DNA of 64,000 bases, from contig NW_020653200.1 of NCBI RefSeq assembly GCF_003589595.1, positions 8,021,526 through 8,085,525 of the forward strand, given 5' to 3'. Under the pieces are notes generated by a model. The model searched no databases and had not been told where the DNA came from. It saw only the letters and a program-made list of their open reading frames with translations. The position numbers and the translations under genes are program-made. Shown piece after piece: positions 27,201 through 42,200 of the stretch; positions within the stretch are counted from its first letter, which is position 1; every line of letters starts with the position of its first letter. This stretch comes from Hyposmocoma kahamanoa. Taxonomy: Eukaryota > Arthropoda > Insecta > Lepidoptera > Cosmopterigidae.

Positions 27201-30200
27201 GAAACCAGTACGTACCTCCATGAGAAATCCTATTTTTGGCATGAAAACGTTATTTTTGATAGACATGAGTTCATGTGTATTGTTTTTTGATTTGCAATTT
27301 TAAACATTTTTCATTATTTTATTTATTAATGCAGTTACTTAGGCGCTTCAACTTTTTGGAAAACGGAATAATGTGTTATATTATTTAATACATTACACTG
27401 GTAATACTTATGTCATTACGTCACCTAATCATTATACCTAATGTTTGTTATACTGAAGGTTTATAATACACATTGAAATTATGCCGTTTGTTGTTATACC
27501 TCTTATTGATTATATTCAAAGAGTGATTATATCCTTACAAATTATATCAAACGTTGTTATACCAAGTGATAATAGATAATTTGTTGTTAATTTTCCATTA
27601 TACACCTCTTAATAATGACTATTCACTCTCACCTTGAAAAAGCAGAAGTTATACCGTCCTTACTATTGGCCGGTGATAGAATCATCCTTTATATGACTAT
27701 AACTTACATGTTTAGTTATAAGTACTGTAAGTGTAAGATGTACAAAATAAATAAATCAATCTATTATTATTCGTTTGACTGAGATAAATCTCTTGTGAAA
27801 TGTTGTGCCCACTCTCGCAAAATTTTTTTAATTATTACAATCATTTTAAAACTTTAGGCTATTTGGTTCTGTGCACCCGAAAAGGTTCTTTTGCAAATGA
27901 TTTAAGGCATTTCAACTAATGCCGGATGCAGTGAGTACCTTATATACACAAGATAACTATCTATTGAAACGGATAAAAATGTATACACTCTTTTGAATTC
28001 GACCATTTACGTTGAACTAAACTCACCTCTTACCTACAATATTACTCGTAAGTGAATATAGGGCGTCCCACGGCTGTGCCACACGGAGGGAAAGTACCTT
28101 AAATGCCGTAGATAGAAAATATTTTACTGAAAGAAGACTTCATTTTGAATCTAAAAACAATTTGAACTGTGTTCAAAGATTTTTGAATAACCGCCTATCT
28201 GAACCGGGAATCGAACCCGCCAAATGTAAAAAAAAAACACCTGTGATTTTACTATACTGATCGCACGGCTCAACCATAAGGATTGTTTTTTATTTTAAAT
28301 ACCATAGCATCTTAAATAAAAGGAAGACCATGAAATTTAACATTTAATTTGAAATTTTGATCAGGAAAATGAATAGGTCCTTAGGCTTTTCTCTGATTTA
28401 GCCGCGCTCATAGCCACTGGCATTATCATTTCAAAGTATTACTAATGAGAACAAACTTGAGAAATAGATATCATTTCCCTATTATAAGTGCATGATAAAA
28501 TAATAATAAGATAGTACGTAAGTTGTAGTACCCAGTTGTAAGTATGTTTGTGTGTTCACAATCACAATGCTGCTGATGTAGAAAAAAAATATTTGAAAAT
28601 TATAAATTTCATGGTCTTCCTTTTATTTAAGATGCTATGTTATTTAGAAGAAAATAATTGTTATAGTTCAGGCTTTCGGTATACTAAAATTACAGGTGTT
28701 TTTTTTTTCACATTTAACGCGTTCGATTGCCGGTTCAGGTAGACGATTATTTAAAAATCTTTGAATGCAGTTCGAATTATTTTTAAAATCAAAATAACGT
28801 CTTCTTTCAATAAAATTTTGTATCTACGGTATTTAAGGTGCTTTCTTTTTGTATGGCATAGCAGTGGGACGGACACTCTGTATAGATATGTTAGGATCAA
28901 ATAATAAGTAGCTCATAGAGCGGACGCGTTGTGGACGTTTTTTCACTCAATGAGCGTTCTCAGACTTTGAGCCTATTCTGTCTTTACTTAAATAAATAAC
29001 GAAAGTTGTTTAAATTTTTAAATAATAGTAGCTTTGAATCATAATTAAATCTATCAATCATAGTTAAAAACTGATACAGTAACGACTATGTAAAATTTTG
29101 ACTACATTAAGTTAACAAAACATAAATCGAAAATTGTAGGTCTTCAATACGCGCAAGTAGACGCAAACAAATTTAAAAGCTTATAATTAGTGATACAGGA
29201 CCAATAACGACCTAGAAATTTATTTAAAGGAGTTACTACAGCAGAATCTTAGTAGCAGTAGAGAGCTCCTTGTGAACGAGTTTGTCCAGGGAAGTACTGC
29301 CACCTCACGTATTTCTGTCGCCAAGCAGTAATGTCAGCGTTACTGTTGGCGTCAGCATTAACTGCCTCCGTGGCCGAACAGTTACCATGCCGAACTGCCA
29401 CACAAAGGTCCCAAGTTCGATTTGCGGGGCAGGGAGGAATATTTGTATTTGGGAGTAATTTGTGGTTGTCTATGTGTGTGTCCATGGCACCCGCGACACA
29501 GGATTTCCCTAGTGCGGGGCTATGTTGAGTGTGTGCATGTGCGTTACTGTGTTCCGGTTTTGAAGGGTAAGGGTGCTGGTGAAATTACAGGCACATGGGA
29601 CTTGTCAACTTTTGTCTCTGGGTGACTGGCGCAGTGGCAGTGCCCCTCAGATCTTTGCGATTTAAAGCTCTGAGCGGCACTGCAACTGTTGTAGACAGGT
29701 GTGTACTTACCATTAGGCGCACGACTTGTTCGTTCCGTCACTTGATATTATAAAAAAGAGGCTTGAGCTGGTAGCAATAAGAACGAAAAAGATGTTGCGC
29801 ATTTCGTTTCCATTGGGACCGCCGACGTGAAACGTACGTCTTTTTCACTAAATTTATAGATAAAGCTTTTTACTGACGATGCTTAATGCGATTTCCTGAT
29901 TATATGTATGCTGACTCCCATTGTAAGACAGTGGTTATATTATACATGAAATTAAAAAACAATGACCTCTTATACTATATATGGTTACATTTAAACTTAC
30001 ACGCCACAGTCATTTACAGCACATTAAATTTAAATTAGTCTTAAATTCCTACTAAAAGCATCATTAATAAAGTCCAAGTCACCTAATTGTGATCTATTGA
30101 TTTTATGTTTTAGAGTAATTTTACTCCAAAACTAGTTCTTAAGGTTTTATATAAAATAATATGTACAATGTTTAATCTATATGTAGTCTAATAGAGACTT

Positions 30201-33200
30201 GCTACTTAAGTGTTAGCTTAGTCCTTTTATAGATATATTACATAGAAATGCCCCTATAGTCTCAGATTTTCAGTTAATCGAATTAATTTGTGTATAATAG
30301 TAACTCTTATGTTTAAGAAGGTTTTGTGGCTAGATCATATTGGAGGATGGTTCAACAATAATGAACAGAAGAGACAAGAAGTCACGAAGTTTAAAAAATA
30401 ATCGTGTATTGTGTGAATAGTTTAAAAAGTATACATGCAAATGCAAACCTACAAAGAGTTACAAACCTTTACAAACCACTGCGAATGTCCTAATAATTGT
30501 GCCGAGACAAATAGAATACTAAGACTATCGATACTCTATTCCTTGATCACCTTAAAGTACATATTATTCTATTCGCATTCTAATTAAATTGTTCTGCTTA
30601 CTAATTACGCTATTGATATTCTAAAGTTGTTCTGTGCAATTTCTTTTGCTCTTAAGACAATCCTAAAATGAGTTATTGAATTTTTTTGTTTGTTTTGTTC
30701 AAAGTGGCGATTATTTAATTGAATTTTGAAATTAGCTCAACTTAGACATCACACTAAAAGCGTGACTAATTATCACAATGGATTATTTTCATAAAAGCCA
30801 CAAGTTTTTTGAAGGTAACCTCAAACAGGGGCAAAATTCTCCTAAATTTCATATAAATTAGCTGCTTTATAGGAAGCTCATGAATTTTTGGTAGTTTTTA
30901 TGTATAGGTATATGGGGAATACGCCATATAGTTTACCGGCAAGTAATTCCTGCAATTTACACGTGATTGATTTATTGACACCATGATTTATTTTATAAGT
31001 TTCACCATTTTTTACATCTTTGGCGTTTAAATAGTTAAACTGGCATGGCTTTAGATAATGTGACTATAAAGTGAGTTCACGAGAGCCTGAATTGGCATTA
31101 TTAAAATAATCTACAAGTTATCTAATACATTAAAATGTGTACTACAAAATATCTCAACGTGTTTTACAGACAATTTTGAGAAAATGACAAGAACAAATAT
31201 ACTTCACACTAAAAACCCCCGGCCTTTATATTAAAGGTTATCTGTACAGTTGAAATTATACAAATATCTTGAGGGACAACTTACACTTAAGCTAGATCGT
31301 CAAATATAAATCTGTTAGATATCTACAACACCGTCATTAGACTAAAGTGTGCTAATTTTCACGCTTTTTTCCCAATTTTTCTTTTTATCATTTTACGTAA
31401 TATTACTTCGATTTGCCTTTTATTTATTGTATTTTGTTTTAATGAGGATTATTCACGGTCTACTTAGGCACTATTATTTTATTACCTTGGTTTAGTAACA
31501 ATAGAGCTCCTTGTGAAAGAGTTCGTCCAGGAAAGTACAGTCACCTTACTTATTTCTGCCGCCAAGCAGTAATGTGAGCATTTAAGCGTTCTCGTTTTGA
31601 GTTATTACTTTCTGGTTTCGAGGAGGTGAGTTTAAGGGTGTTGGTGAAATTACGTGCACATAGGAGTTGTCAACTTGTGTCTCAGGGTAACGGGCGCAGA
31701 GGCAGTTCTTCTCAGAAACTTCGACTTAAAACTCTGAGTGCAACTGATACACAAGCGCGTCGCGTACCACCAGACGCAAAAAAATATTAATATAAGACAA
31801 TTTCGTTGAAAATTAAGTTTATATTACGTCACACACTTGTATAGTAATGCTGCTTCATATTATCTGAACATTGATTTCTATCTTGAAGCCAAATCAGGTA
31901 GTAAGTCAATGGCTATAGGCTACGCATTGATACGCGTTCTGCGTACGACCCGCGCCGGCAGCACGCAGGCAGAAATCCAAAACAGTTTTGCTGTTAAGAG
32001 AGAAATGTGCGGCCAGAGATACGGCGAAAGTTTTGTCCGCACCCGGACTATTCTCACCATGTGTCGCATTTGAACTCGCGACCCTTGAGGTTTTCCACTG
32101 TCGTCACCCGACTAATGGCTTGTGACGTCAGCTGCGACAACCACCGCCACCGTTTACGCCTAAACATCAATTATTATTTAGCGTCTTTAGTTTTGTGGTT
32201 ACCTAATTTTCCGTCATTTTCGTTTATTAATCAAACGTTTGGAGAATTCACATTCTCAATTTATATTACAAATAAGGAGAAACTGTGATTACCTACAAAA
32301 TTTAGCCGTTCTAAAGACATAAAACTTCGAAATTGCAAGTCGTCGAAAGGCGAGAATTAAAAGCTTTTGATTATCGTACTGCCAGCAGCTTTGTGGCTTT
32401 GTTAACCCCTCCGCGAAAATTGTTACGAAGCGCTCCAATCGTCCAAATGCGGCGATTATGAGTAATGTTAGTAAAAGTTCTTAGCTCTGACGTCAACTTT
32501 GTCACTCAGGTATTATTAACGATAATAACGAAAACTTCCCCGAAAATACTCGTTTTGTTATCAAATGTATTGAAAATTCTTACTAAATCTTTCCATTATA
32601 CCTGCTCAGTTTGGTGCCCTACTAATTGAATCTGGCAATCTACCTTGTGTATAAACAATACAAATATTAAGCAAGTGGTAACGACACACTGTATCAGTAA
32701 ATAAAATCGAATACCTAGTTATATTTTAGAGGTGTAAAATATAACTAGGTATTATTATTATTATTATTATTATCTCAGCAATGATCCTTTTTCCTGTACT
32801 ATCCTTTTGAAGTCTATGTACCATCATCTTTACTTATTGGTTACAAATTGTATTAGAAAGATGCGGCCTAGTGTGTTAGCGAAATTGATTTCACGAGAAA
32901 CATTTTATCCTGGCACAACTAGAAAATACAATTTATTATGGTTTCCCATGCACTCTTTTTATTGGTTATTATTGAGTAAAGCCCGTTCATTGTTTACCTT
33001 TATTTATCTAGCAATAGTCCAATTTGCAAAAGTATTGGAAAGTCAAGAAACAGATGAGACTGTAAATTACAAACAAAATATATCAAACATTATTTCAAAC
33101 GTAACGATGAAAACACGAATACGACTGCTTCTGTGAATTAGAGTCAGTTTCGCGAGTAACACAAATTATATTTTGTGAAGTGGTAATAAAACTTTTAATG

Positions 33201-36200
33201 ATTATAGATTGAAACATAGGTACGCACAGAGTCAGATGAAAAAAGAATTCCAAACAATATTTAAACGCATATCAAACACTAAAATACTTATAAAATAAGT
33301 TAGGGTGTTTATTATTATAAACATAATACCAAGAAGGTTTAACAGTAAGTAATTTAATATGACAATTGTTAGATATATTATATAAAATATGGTAAACAAA
33401 TCGAGTTCTTAGGTTTTAGGTTTGTTACACATAGGAAATGAAACTTTTTTTTCGGATTTCAATCGCGTATATTTGTTTTTTCAAACAATCCTATGTTTCG
33501 CGCCCTTTATAGGTCCCATGGTCATGAATTAACAATTGCATAGCTAAACCTACATAGAAGAAGGAATAATATTACACTGTGAAAATATTCTTCCGTGTAA
33601 AAGACGCCAACTTTTTTTAAATATAATATCGTCTGTGGAGCACTTGTTTATTAGATAATACTTTTTTGGTCTAAGAAGATGTTTGTTTTAGAACCTTTTT
33701 TTGTTATTTTATTATTATTATGACCCTGTACTGTCCCACAGAAGGGTAAAAGTTTCCTTACTCTCTGTTACTTTTACTCTTTAGTCATAATAAAATCAAA
33801 CCTTTAATAGAATGTTCAATTTCAATACCGCGCACCTATTAACAGTATAGTAGTTTTTCTATTTTTTGTTACTACAAAACCGCGTTAGGGACTTTATCCG
33901 GAATCTAAACAAGTTATGGGTAAACTTACGTTATTTTTCTACAAAGAGAATCGCAAAAAAGTAGCTACAGTGTTCAGTCGGTAAATTATAGTTCAATGGC
34001 TAAGATGTTAAGTTTTTTATTCACCCTGTAAAATCGTGAAAACGCTGCACTGTTACGCGGTATTTGCAAAGTGCACTTTAACGGTTTTGCATGCGCAACG
34101 ACGACATATTTGTCCGTTTGTTATGTACAGAACTTAATCACACTTGGTGGTGGAATTAAGTTTGCGAGTATATACAAATTTGTTCGATTAATGTGATCGG
34201 CATCGGTCGGCACAATATAAATGTTTAAAAATGCCTCGCGCTCGCGGACTAACTTTGTCCCCCACGGTTCAAACTGAAGCATAGTGTCTCAGTCATAGGT
34301 TGTCCCGCATGACCTTACCGGAAAAATCCAATTTTCTTGGCGTTCAACCTGCTTAAGACGCTCAGATTTGCGTTGTTACTTTCAAATTAACGCGTGTGTG
34401 TGTAACTGTAAATAAATACCATAAATATGTTGAACGGTTCCTTTAGTCCACTGTAACAGTACAGTACTCAAGACAAGACAATACTCCTTGTAGCGTAACC
34501 AGCGTAGCAAATAGTCTTGCAAAACAAGGACATTTTAAATGTGATGATAATAAGGGAGTCCGTTTGCGCGTAGTACGCATTGGAATTCAATTTATTTAAT
34601 ATTGCGATGGAGAGACGTGAAGTCAGCTCGAGACGCTGAAAATGAACTAGTTGGTTTATTTCCATGGAAATGAACTTCAGCTCATAGTCAGACTGTTCCA
34701 CAGCGGCGACGTATACTTCGTCACATAATATACATATACTTCATACCTTTTTCCCATCAGGTTCATCATCAGGCAGAGACAACAGTCTTCCACTTGCTAA
34801 GAACCTGACACACATCTTTCGCCTCATCAACACGCATTAATGCTTTCATACACGCTCGTCGATTAAGGATACTCTTGACCTAGTCCTTCTTTAGGATGAC
34901 CTCAATTAGCTCATGGTAAGTTCGCCATGGTCGGCCCATACCAACTTTCCCGCTCACACACTCGCCTTATAAATCTGTTTCGTCAATCTTCTTCCATTCA
35001 TTCTCTCTACATGTTCGAACCATCTAAGCATCCCTTTCTCTATCTTTCTCACTACATCTTCTTCCACGCAGCAACGTTCTCTTACTATACTGTTTCGTAA
35101 TTTATCCATCGGAGTCACTCCAGCCACACTTCTCAAAGCTCTCATTTCTACTGCATTAATTCTATTTTCGTGCTTCTCCTGCCAAAGCCAACATTCACTA
35201 CCATACATAACATATTTTCATAAAGGTCCTGTTTCTGGTTTAACAGTCTTGACTTTTATATATTTGATCAGCAAGTATGTAGAAAAGCGTAGCTATAGCT
35301 CTGAAACTGAGCTTCTGTGGCTGTCACAATGGTATTTACATAGCTGCCTATATACATAGCTACATTTTTTTGCTATTTGTGTGTGTAAAAAAATTTGTTA
35401 TTTACATAATGTTGCACAACTACATATTTGTAGGTTCTTCGTCACCAATTTGTAGAATTTTAATTGGAATATACTTATGATTTGAAATTTAATATTCCCT
35501 TCTTGTCTTTAAATAAAGAGAAACCAAAACAATTGTTCGTTTCCTTAATTGTAAGCAAATTTCAACTTTTCGTTGTCCTGACCACAGAAGCCAGGTTTTC
35601 GCAGGGAAATAAAGTTTTTTGATGTCTTTATGATATAACCAATTAAACAATGATATTGTTGACCCTGAAATAAAAACCGTGTGACATGGTGCAATCATCA
35701 ATACAACGCACAAACTTACTATCTTACTTTAAGATAATAGTACCTATATAAAACGGTTAAACGAATATTGTAAACAGAAGGTCGAAATAGGCATATTTAC
35801 TTATACTTCAAGTAATACTCATGAATGCATAATATCTCCCTCATAAATCTCGGAATAAGTGAAAATAAAACCACCAGAAGTACGACTTGTACGTCACTTC
35901 TAACTATTAAAAAAAAACTTTGAATGCAATCAACGAAACAGTCCACAAACAATTATTACCTTATTGAGTTTTAAAAACAACATTAATTTTAGTAACACAA
36001 TAGAACAAATTTCAAGTATTACTTTCGCACGAATTTCTAAATAAACTGCAATTTTGAGTTAGTCCGAAACGTCTTCAAAAACAGTTACGTCCTCAGACTA
36101 TTTATTCGGCTCTCCTATGTTAAGACCCTATACGCATTCAAAAGCAAAAATTAAGACGCACCTTTCATACAGCTCACATTCACACACTACATGTCCGAAT

Positions 36201-39200
36201 CAGTACCATTCACAACACATTTAATACACACTCTCCACTTTTACATACACACCGCCAACTACACAGCATAGATTAATCTATAAACTTAATTAACCTACTC
36301 TTTAAATGTTGTTTCTTTGTTAAATTTCATTTTATTTTCTTCTTAGTCCCAAAAGAACAGTCTTATTGTACTAGTTTTGGGACTACAGAGTTTTATTTAG
36401 TTTACTTTTAAGCCATTTGTTTGTTACAACTAAGATTGATGCTTTCCCGCCGTGGTGGCAGCAGTACTATCCGCTAACACAGGTTGAATCCTTTTGTGGG
36501 GTCTGGATGTTGCCTGGCTGGTTAGCAACCAATCAATTACTTAAAACATATTACTGTAATTATTTTTATAATATTTGTAATGGCTATAAATAAAGTTATT
36601 ATTATTATTATGTCCTCAGACTTATTTTTTTTTAGTAATAGGTAGTGTTGTAACCAATTAATTGCCAATTTCATCGAGTCAATTAAATTTCACTTAATAA
36701 AATATTGATTTTTTACTTTTGGTTTTGACACAGATGTTAACACGTTCCCTGTGTAACTGGAAATAAAAAATTGACCCCTGACGTTAATTTTTTTTATTTT
36801 GCAAATACGTGGGATTTGGTATTTAGTAATAAATCTATCGAAGGATAAATCGTTTCCATAAACCACCTCCCCATTTTCTCAATTTTGCCCAGGTGCCCCA
36901 AATGTGATACACGCACGTATGAGTTCTTTACTTGATGCCACATATATGGAGCATGCACGTACTTCGTCTTCTAAGTTTTTTCGTTAATGCTTCACATAGA
37001 TGACTTCATGCACGTGAACGTGTTAACATTGATAATGTGATTGAAAATAAAATGATATACGTACAGTTGATACTACCTCAAGTGATGTCACACGCCAGCA
37101 CATCAAACTACACACTGACGTATCTTTTTCCGTTGCAATGGAGGCGATTTTTTTTTTGGAGGCGATTTAGGTTCTCATTGTGATTATTTAAAATACTTAC
37201 TTATTATTTATATTAAACTCTTTTTCTTTGCTTTCTTTTTGTTAATTGTTCTATCTAGAGCTGAAAACCAATGACCCGGAAAATAATTTAAACGGTCACA
37301 GACTTATAAAATTTGGAATCGATTTCTCGTGAGAGCCGTCTAATATGATTACCGATACGTTTAATCTACATCCCTATTTACGTCGCGATCACAAGTGTCA
37401 AAAGGTGCCTCTTATTTCGTGACGACTATAGTAATTATAGGCCTACATGGTTGTTACTATTTTGCAAATAACCCTGTATATGTATATAAAAAAATACTTT
37501 AATATGTATGTACGAAACAATTTGAACAAAAAAATACATACATAATATAACGATTATATAAATAGGGAGTACAGCCTGCGAATCCGCCTCTTGCTAACGT
37601 TTTTTCGCTTCTTCCAGTCTTTTCACACACGTCCGTTTATTTCGTTACTTGAGACAACCTTTTTTCAAGGACATCCTCAACCTATTTGAGATGTATACGT
37701 ACGACGAGTCCGACCTTTACTCAAGTTTCCATTCATTCGCTCTAAACATGTACTATTATTCTACTAACGTCCATACTTTCCGTTTGCCCAAACCTTATTT
37801 TCTATCCTAACGATCATACTGTCTTTTATTTCTTTCTTTTACATCATAGACATATTTCTGATGAGACTATATTATTATCTATCGCGTCAAACCAAAACAC
37901 TGCAAGTCCCAGTATAGTATATTGTGATTCAATAACAACATGAATCTTTCGGCTATTATCAAGGCAAAACAAGTTCATTCTTTTTGTAGCAATAGAGCTC
38001 CGTGTAAAAGAGTCCGTCCAGGGAAGTACTGCCGTACAAACGTACATAAAGAACTGCTGATATATGATAAAATAGGTAACTATTTTTACCGCCAAGCAGT
38101 AATGTGAGCATTACTGCATTCCAAGTGCTGGACAAATTACAGACACATGAGACTTGTCAACTTATGTCTGATGATGACAGGCGCAGTGGCAGTTTTCCTC
38201 ACATTTTTTATTTTTAATTTGCAAATTGAAAACCCTGAGTGGCACTGCAACTGCTAAGCTTAACATTACTTATTTGTTCTCTCGCTTAACACCAGGCGCA
38301 CGACCTGGTGTTAATGAACTTGGTATTATAAAAAAAGGTTTTCATTAGATGTAGCTTATTTTGCAAATTCAATTATAATGGCTAGATAGAATTCTTTAAT
38401 ATGTAATGTACAAAGTGAATGTTTCTTTTATATTATTAACTTGAAAAGTTACAAAAAAAAACAGAAATATCGTTTTTGAAGCATTTTCTCAAATGCTGTA
38501 TTTGATATTACAGTGTATTTGCTTTGACACTGTAGTATATTGGAATATAAATTTGTGTATATTGTGTTGAGGCTTAAGATATTTATTCTCATAAGAATTT
38601 ACAATTCACTTAAATAATAATAATAATAACGCACACACTCAACATAGACCCGCACTAGGAAAACCCTGTGTCGCGAATGCCATGGACACACACATAGACA
38701 GCCACAAATTACACACAAACTCATGAGAGAAATAAATATAGGCCACACAAATATTTCTCCCGGCCCGGGAATCGAACCTGGAACCTCTGCGCGGCAGTCC
38801 TGCATGGTAAGAGGCAGTTTGAAATTTGAAATTTGAAATGATTGATGACAACTTAATTGGACTAACTAAAACATTAATAAATATATTTTGCATACGCGAG
38901 CGTGCTGCACTTAATCAATAGTAATAACCATTGTTTACTGATCAAAAATAAATTACGCTATCATAAAATTAAAACATAGAATCACATAAATTTGATCGTG
39001 TTGTTTTTGTTTTATTAATGTGGGTAAATTCGAACTACAAAAACCCAACCAGTGCGCCGTTGAACGAACAAAGACGGTGAAACGTGTTACACAGATTATC
39101 AATAACTAGATGTGGTAGCTTTTCGAGTACAAATATATTCCATGACAGGTGTGTAAAGCGAAGTAAAGCCAGCGTTTTTGTGAAAAGCTATTTAGTTTTG

Positions 39201-42200
39201 TGGACAAAAGCTTTCGCCATAAACCTTAAAATTTATAGAAATTCTGATCGACTACTCTTTTTTGAAATACCTCCGACGGACAAAATACGTCCAAAACGAT
39301 TTTTTATATCGTAACGATGGTACACACTGTAATGCTTGCCGTCGTGAAAGGATTTACCAATCGTATGAAACTCGCCGATTGTTGTCTACGATACGTCAGA
39401 CGTACAGAATAGGAATTGTAACGTCGTCGTGCGGGGAGGTTCCTCTCGTGCACCCCGACAATTTATGCATGGATATCTACTTTGCAATAAATTATTTAAT
39501 AACATAAGAAACTTGCCCATTAAAACATATAAGACTACTAGGCTACACGATTGGTTGAAGGATAAAGTTAATTACGGTGTCAGTAAGTTTTTGCGATGAC
39601 TATTCATAAATAAAATTGATACCTACAGTGAACACTACGCCAACTTAATTTATGTATTTATATACTAATTATTTTCTTTTTTATTTCTTTTTTTAGCAAA
39701 TGTCGTTTTTTTCGCATATTTTTCGAATTTTGTTTTTTGTTTGTTTATTTTTTTTTTCACAAAATTCGGGGAGCATAATATTAGTAAATAAATATGGTTG
39801 TTTACAAAAATAACAGAAAATGTCCAAAAAATAAAGTTGGCGTAGTGTTCATAGGAGGAATAAGGTGCCTGTTTAATACCTATAATTTAATTTACTCCCT
39901 CCTGGCAAAGCTTGCTGTATTTACTTTACTATTGTTACCTCTACCACCATGTTCCTAGCAATTAAATAGATTTAGTTTCAACAACAAGAAAACAATCTAG
40001 GCACTTAACCGACAAAGAAAATAGATAATTACAAAAGACATAAATAAATGACAATATGTTATGTTTAAATGTAAAAAAACATACAATAGGACTCTTACGC
40101 CACAGCCCTTCGAATATTCATTACATTTCCTTTCAACGTATTGAAAGATATTATTATAGGAGTCGTGAACGATGTCAACCTCGTTTGAGATAACGTTGTT
40201 GAAAGTTCTCTAGCGACATTAGTACTCGTATATCTCGATATGGTAAACGAAAACACTGCTGGGTACCGTAGAAGCTTTTTGGGTACGCCAAAACAATCTG
40301 AGGCAATATTTGGGGCGTGTCGAGTTGATTTGTAACGACGGCTTAGGTCAAAAGCTTCGGAGGCGAGCCTTCGATTTCTCCAACTTAAAATTCAGTGGAC
40401 GCGCATGGGCGTGTCTGCTCTATCCATAGACTACCATTAGTTAGTTGTAAATGCCCATTTTCGAGCCTTATAGCAAGAAAAAGAGGAAATGAGTGAATGA
40501 TAGCGTTCGTGAATAGAACCCATATAGATGGGTTCTATTCTATTTACTTGTGTAATTTGTGGTTGTCTACGTGACACCATGGCACCCGGGACATAGGGTT
40601 TTTTATAAATACTAAGTGACGGGATGCACAAGTCGCGCGTCTGGTGGTAAGTCTATCCATAACAGTTGAAGGTCACGCACACAGTTTTTAATCGCAAAGA
40701 TCTTTGGGCCACTGCCACTGTAGCCGTTACCCTGGGACATAAGTTAACAAGTCCCAGGCACCTGTAATTTCACCAGCACCTTTACCCTCGAAACCGGAAA
40801 GCAGTAATGCTCACATTACTGCTTGGCGGTATTTCCCTGGATGTACACTTTCACAAAGACTTCTACTGCTATTCCCAGTGCGGGGTTATTAGTGATTTTA
40901 TTTGAAGTGGCGATATGATCAGGGAGTTATTGAAATAATATAAAGAATACAAATTTTGCTTACAGAATACGAAGTACACTCTAGCCAGTATTTCAACACT
41001 TTCTAGTAGTATAATATTAGTTTTTTGGCCCCTTGTGAACGTTGTGTTCCACAACTATGAATTTTAATTCCATATTCGAGATCAGGTTGGCTCGAGTCAC
41101 GAATAGAACTAAGTACCTATAGTTTGCTTTTGCAGTGTTTACAGTAGGGGCGCGTTCCCATTATGACGTGATGACAGATAGTCGTGCAGTTCAAAGTGTC
41201 GTGGCTTGTATTTTAAATGAAGTTGTTCACATATAGTACAATACGATTAACTGTCTTTCACGACTTTTTGATGTTACGACGACAACGGTCGTGACAATGG
41301 GAAGAGCTAGAAATACAGTCGTCAGACGATAAATAAAACATCACGGTAAAAATGTGACGACTGATAATCGCAGCTTCAAACGATTCTGTCGTGCGGAAAC
41401 AAGGCTGCTGCCGCGAACCGATGAATTGTCGTCTCGATTTAGTGGGAACAGCTAGACACGACAGTCGTTAAACGATAAAATAATGGGAACAGGCTACACG
41501 GATTATTCGTCCATCGATAAATAAAATGTTCCGTCATTGGGAAAGCGCCCTAAGAAGGTTTTTGTTTAAGCACTGAGAAGTTTTGGCCAGTCCAGCTTCA
41601 CTATGTTTATAAACCTCTTCCCAAATGTTACTCGAAATTACTAATTATATATCATCGGCGTAAGAGACCATCCTATATGGTTTGAGTATAAACATAATAA
41701 ATGTCTTTCACAGCACAATGCCTTTCTTGTCACACTGTTCCTCGTTCAGTCTCTAAGATTAAGATTTATAAAACGAACTTTGACTTCGACCAAGCAAGTT
41801 ACGCAAGAGCTTTTTGTATTCACAAAACAAAGTTTACAAGAAAGAAATGACGGAGTAAACTCAAAATTTAATTCAATTTTTTGCTTTAATTTAAATTCTT
41901 AATTAAGCTTAGTCAAAATTCGTTTTGTAAATTCGAAAAAACTAACTTATCTTAGTCGAAATCAAAGTTCGTTACAGCCTGAGGGTATCAGTATACCTAC
42001 ATAATTCGCAACGCTCTCATTTATATACGTAGTATTCACAATACTTTCATATTTCTTCCACAATAAAGATAAAGTTAAATTTATTATAAAAATTAAAATT
42101 TTACCTAAATGAAAAGCAGCGTCATAGCCTTTTCTCGGCGGTGACATTCGCTGAGTGGATCTTTTTACATACGCCACAGCAGCACACACGACATTTATTG

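Noticed and set aside
32807..33136. 109-codon plus-strand frame as a gene
   Set aside because: No recognisable family, AT-driven composition, no flanking signals; length is within what chance gives in AT-rich intron DNA.
39262..39507. 81-codon plus-strand frame as a gene
   Set aside because: No family match that I can recognise and no supporting neighbours or splice signals.
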